This document shows, piece after piece, positions 62,504 through 64,000 of a DNA stretch of 64,000 nucleotides. The position numbers and the translations under genes are program-made. The stretch is from positions 1 to 64,000 of the forward strand of contig NZ_QAYE01000002.1 in NCBI RefSeq assembly GCF_003053745.1, in the 5' to 3' direction. Under the pieces are notes generated by a model. The model saw nothing but the letters and a program-made list of their open reading frames with translations, searched no databases and had not been told where the DNA came from. The stretch's first letter is position 1; every line of letters begins with the position of its first letter. Source of the DNA: Sphingomonas faeni (lineage in GTDB: Bacteria > Pseudomonadota > Alphaproteobacteria > Sphingomonadales > Sphingomonadaceae).

Positions 62504-62545
62504 CGTGATTCCCTGTCGCAGCAGCCGAACAGCCGCCCCCGTCAT

Positions 62546-63437
62546 CGCGGCTAGACGCTAGGTAAGTCATTTCGGTTGCGAAACGGCGTCGTTTGGGTGA
62601 CACATTTGCGGGACAGATGTTCTTGGGCCTAAATCTGACGATCGACGACTTTCTCAATGCTGGGAGTTTCAACCGGTTCTTGAACGACCAAAAGTAGGTC
62701 CCCCCGCAACGAGGCGGGACGGCCAGCAGCTAAGCTATGATTGGCGGCGTGAAGAAGCCCTGGTCGTTTCGGTACCCGAGAAGGACGTCGTTGCCGCCGG
62801 ACCCAGCGCTTGAACCGGTCGCCGTCGGCGGCGCTGTCGAGGATCAGTAAGCGCGTGCGCGGGACGCCGCCGTCGTTGCCCCACCCGGCCGACTGCCGAG
62901 GGTGCGCGCAGGTCGCGAAGTCCTCAAGCTAAGTCTCCCAGCCGCCGTTGGCGCGAAATCGGTTGGGGAGGGACGTGTTTCGGCAGAAGCGGCGGGACTA
63001 ACAGCCGTATGCATGTAGATAAGCGCACGCGTCATTCCCGGAGAATAGGTCAAGCCGCCCGCTTTTGGAGGGTGTAGACGTGACCCATTCTGTTCGCCGA
63101 CGTCATCGAGAAACGTGAAAATCGCTTGAAAAACCTTGTTGCTGCAATAGCTGGAGCGCCGATCGGCAAAGTAATTTCGGCCGCGGCTAGCGATAACCTA
63201 TCAGAGAAGCCCTTTGTGAAATGGGGAGTAGATAGATCGATAGGTGGGTAGCCTTTCTAATTGAAGGCGCTCCGCCATCACTTACGTAATCGCCAAAGCG
63301 GATTACGTCAGCGACGGCGCAATTTCGCTCGCGACCGCGCTTTTGTCGACCATAGACCAATCGGCATGTGGGGCGTTCTGACGGTCGCAAGTGCCGGAGA
63401 AACCGTTCGTTTAACCTTTCGCGGCTAGATAGCCGTT
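62546..63437. other. About 0.9 kb without a supportable gene
   Basis: Between the TonB receptor start and the secretion gene. A short frame at 62736 (MIGGVKKPWSFRYPRRTSLP, 38 residues) and a few others look non-coding. No repeat, tRNA or riboswitch is recognised. Promoters for the two divergent genes should lie here. Confidence 0.5.
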
Positions 63438-64000
63438 ATGCCGACGTTATCCTCAGCGCCTGCGACGGCAAACGCCAGTCGCCGCCAGAATGCCCTGGCT
63501 GGCGCAGTCCGAGGCTGTCGACGCCATCTGGCGTTCGCGGCGATTTTCTCGGGGCTGGTGAACGTCCTGTACCTCGTGCCGTCGATCTTCATGTTGCAGG
63601 TGTACGACCGCGTGGTGCCGACGCGGGGCGGGGCGACGCTGTTGCTGCTGACGCTGATCCTCGTGCTGTCGCTGGTCGTGTTCGCGGTCCTCGATGCGGT
63701 CCGCATGCGGCTGCTGCTGCGTGCGAGCATGCGGCTGGAGCGTCGGGCGGCGCCGGGCATATTGCTGCGGATTCTCGGCACGGACGGCGCGACGATCGGG
63801 CAGCGCAGCCAGGCGATGCGCGATTTCGATACAATACGGGGCACGCTGACCGGGCCGACGATCATCGCGCTGTTCGACGCGCCCTGGGCTCCGATCTACA
63901 TCGCCATCGCGTTCCTGCTTCACCCGTGGATCGGGGTGCTGGCACTGGTCAGCGCGCTGCTGCTCGGCGGGATCGCGATCCTGAGCGACCGGGTGACCGC
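63438..64000 (+). CDS. Type I secretion system permease/ATPase, 5' part
   Basis: 187 codons before the window edge, from the first ATG after an in-frame stop. The sequence is the membrane domain of PrtD/HlyB-type exporters: FSGLVNVLYLVPSIFMLQVY, DRVVPTRGGATLL, then MRLERRAAPGILLRIL and FDAPWAPIYIAIAFLLHPWI, with four hydrophobic segments. The ATPase domain would lie beyond the edge. It works with a membrane-fusion protein and an outer-membrane channel to secrete repeat-rich proteins. Confidence 0.85.
   Translation, partial: MPTLSSAPATANASRRQNALAGAVRGCRRHLAFAAIFSGLVNVLYLVPSIFMLQVYDRVVPTRGGATLLLLTLILVLSLVVFAVLDAVRMRLLLRASMRLERRAAPGILLRILGTDGATIGQRSQAMRDFDTIRGTLTGPTIIALFDAPWAPIYIAIAFLLHPWIGVLALVSALLLGGIAILSDRVT

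Overview
The window looks like a chromosomal segment of a sphingomonad alphaproteobacterium (Sphingomonas or a close relative). This is inferred from the high-GC coding, two long TonB-dependent receptors, a UrcA-family protein, TPR-sulfotransferase and phytase-like genes of the kind common in this order, and the general protein style. No rRNA, tRNA or CRISPR array was seen. Several stretches (about 0.3-3.9 kb, 12.7-19.4 kb, 43.2-44.4 kb, 51.6-52.6 kb, 53.6-54.7 kb) carry insertion-sequence ends, transposase scraps, lower GC or broken genes. They read as accessory or decaying DNA.

Layout. 0-0.27 kb: the end of an IS66 element. 0.5-3.1 kb: signalling genes (diguanylate cyclase, Crp/Fnr regulator, a winged-helix-like protein and a 48-residue protein). 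3.9-5.9 kb: arginase-family enzyme with a divergent LysR regulator. 6.1-8.2 kb: periplasmic copper-handling operon (DUF2946, PCu(A)C, SCO, small lipoprotein). 8.4-11.8 kb: a Tat-exported DJ-1/PfpI protein, an STN protein plus cytochrome b561 pair, and a GlxA-type AraC regulator. 11.9-19.4 kb: accessory island with a LuxR-HTH/Ig-like gene broken by a stop codon, small unrelated genes each followed by the same hairpin, dispersed repeats, a large serine recombinase and an IS481 scrap. 19.5-26.5 kb: ferredoxin, TonB receptor, UrcA, metallo-beta-lactamase fold protein, beta-propeller protein and a sterol-desaturase-type hydroxylase.

26.6-43.2 kb: fifteen or so same-strand genes dominated by a carboxylase/allophanate hydrolase system. 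It has a NitT/TauT-type ABC transporter (binding protein, permease, ATPase), two DUF1989 proteins, a biotin-dependent 'urea carboxylase' type enzyme and allophanate hydrolase, most joined by 1-4 bp stop/start overlaps. From established work on these families the best reading is guanidine (rather than urea) catabolism: import, carboxylation, deimination to allophanate, then hydrolysis to ammonia and CO2. A hybrid histidine kinase and LuxR-type response regulator follow with overlapping ends, and a LysR gene precedes the transporter. Two paralogous membrane hydroxylases bracket the block.

44.4-53.6 kb: MipA-like outer-membrane protein, a chimeric gene joining an efflux outer-membrane factor to the C-terminal part of a nitroreductase, two luciferase-like flavin monooxygenases, a cupin, a DoxX-like protein and a SARP-like/hydrolase fusion. 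53.9-58.4 kb: a broken alpha/beta hydrolase, a gluzincin metalloprotease, a double retropepsin-like protease and an SMR exporter. 58.7-62.5 kb: TonB receptor with an overlapping phytase-type esterase gene. 63.4 kb to the edge: start of a type I secretion ABC transporter.

Points most worth a second look: the hairpin-tailed small-gene array (13.2-15.9 kb), the shared TGACGTA-centred motif in front of several transcription units, the guanidine block with its attached two-component system, leader hairpin and an 11-base C tract, and the efflux/nitroreductase chimera.
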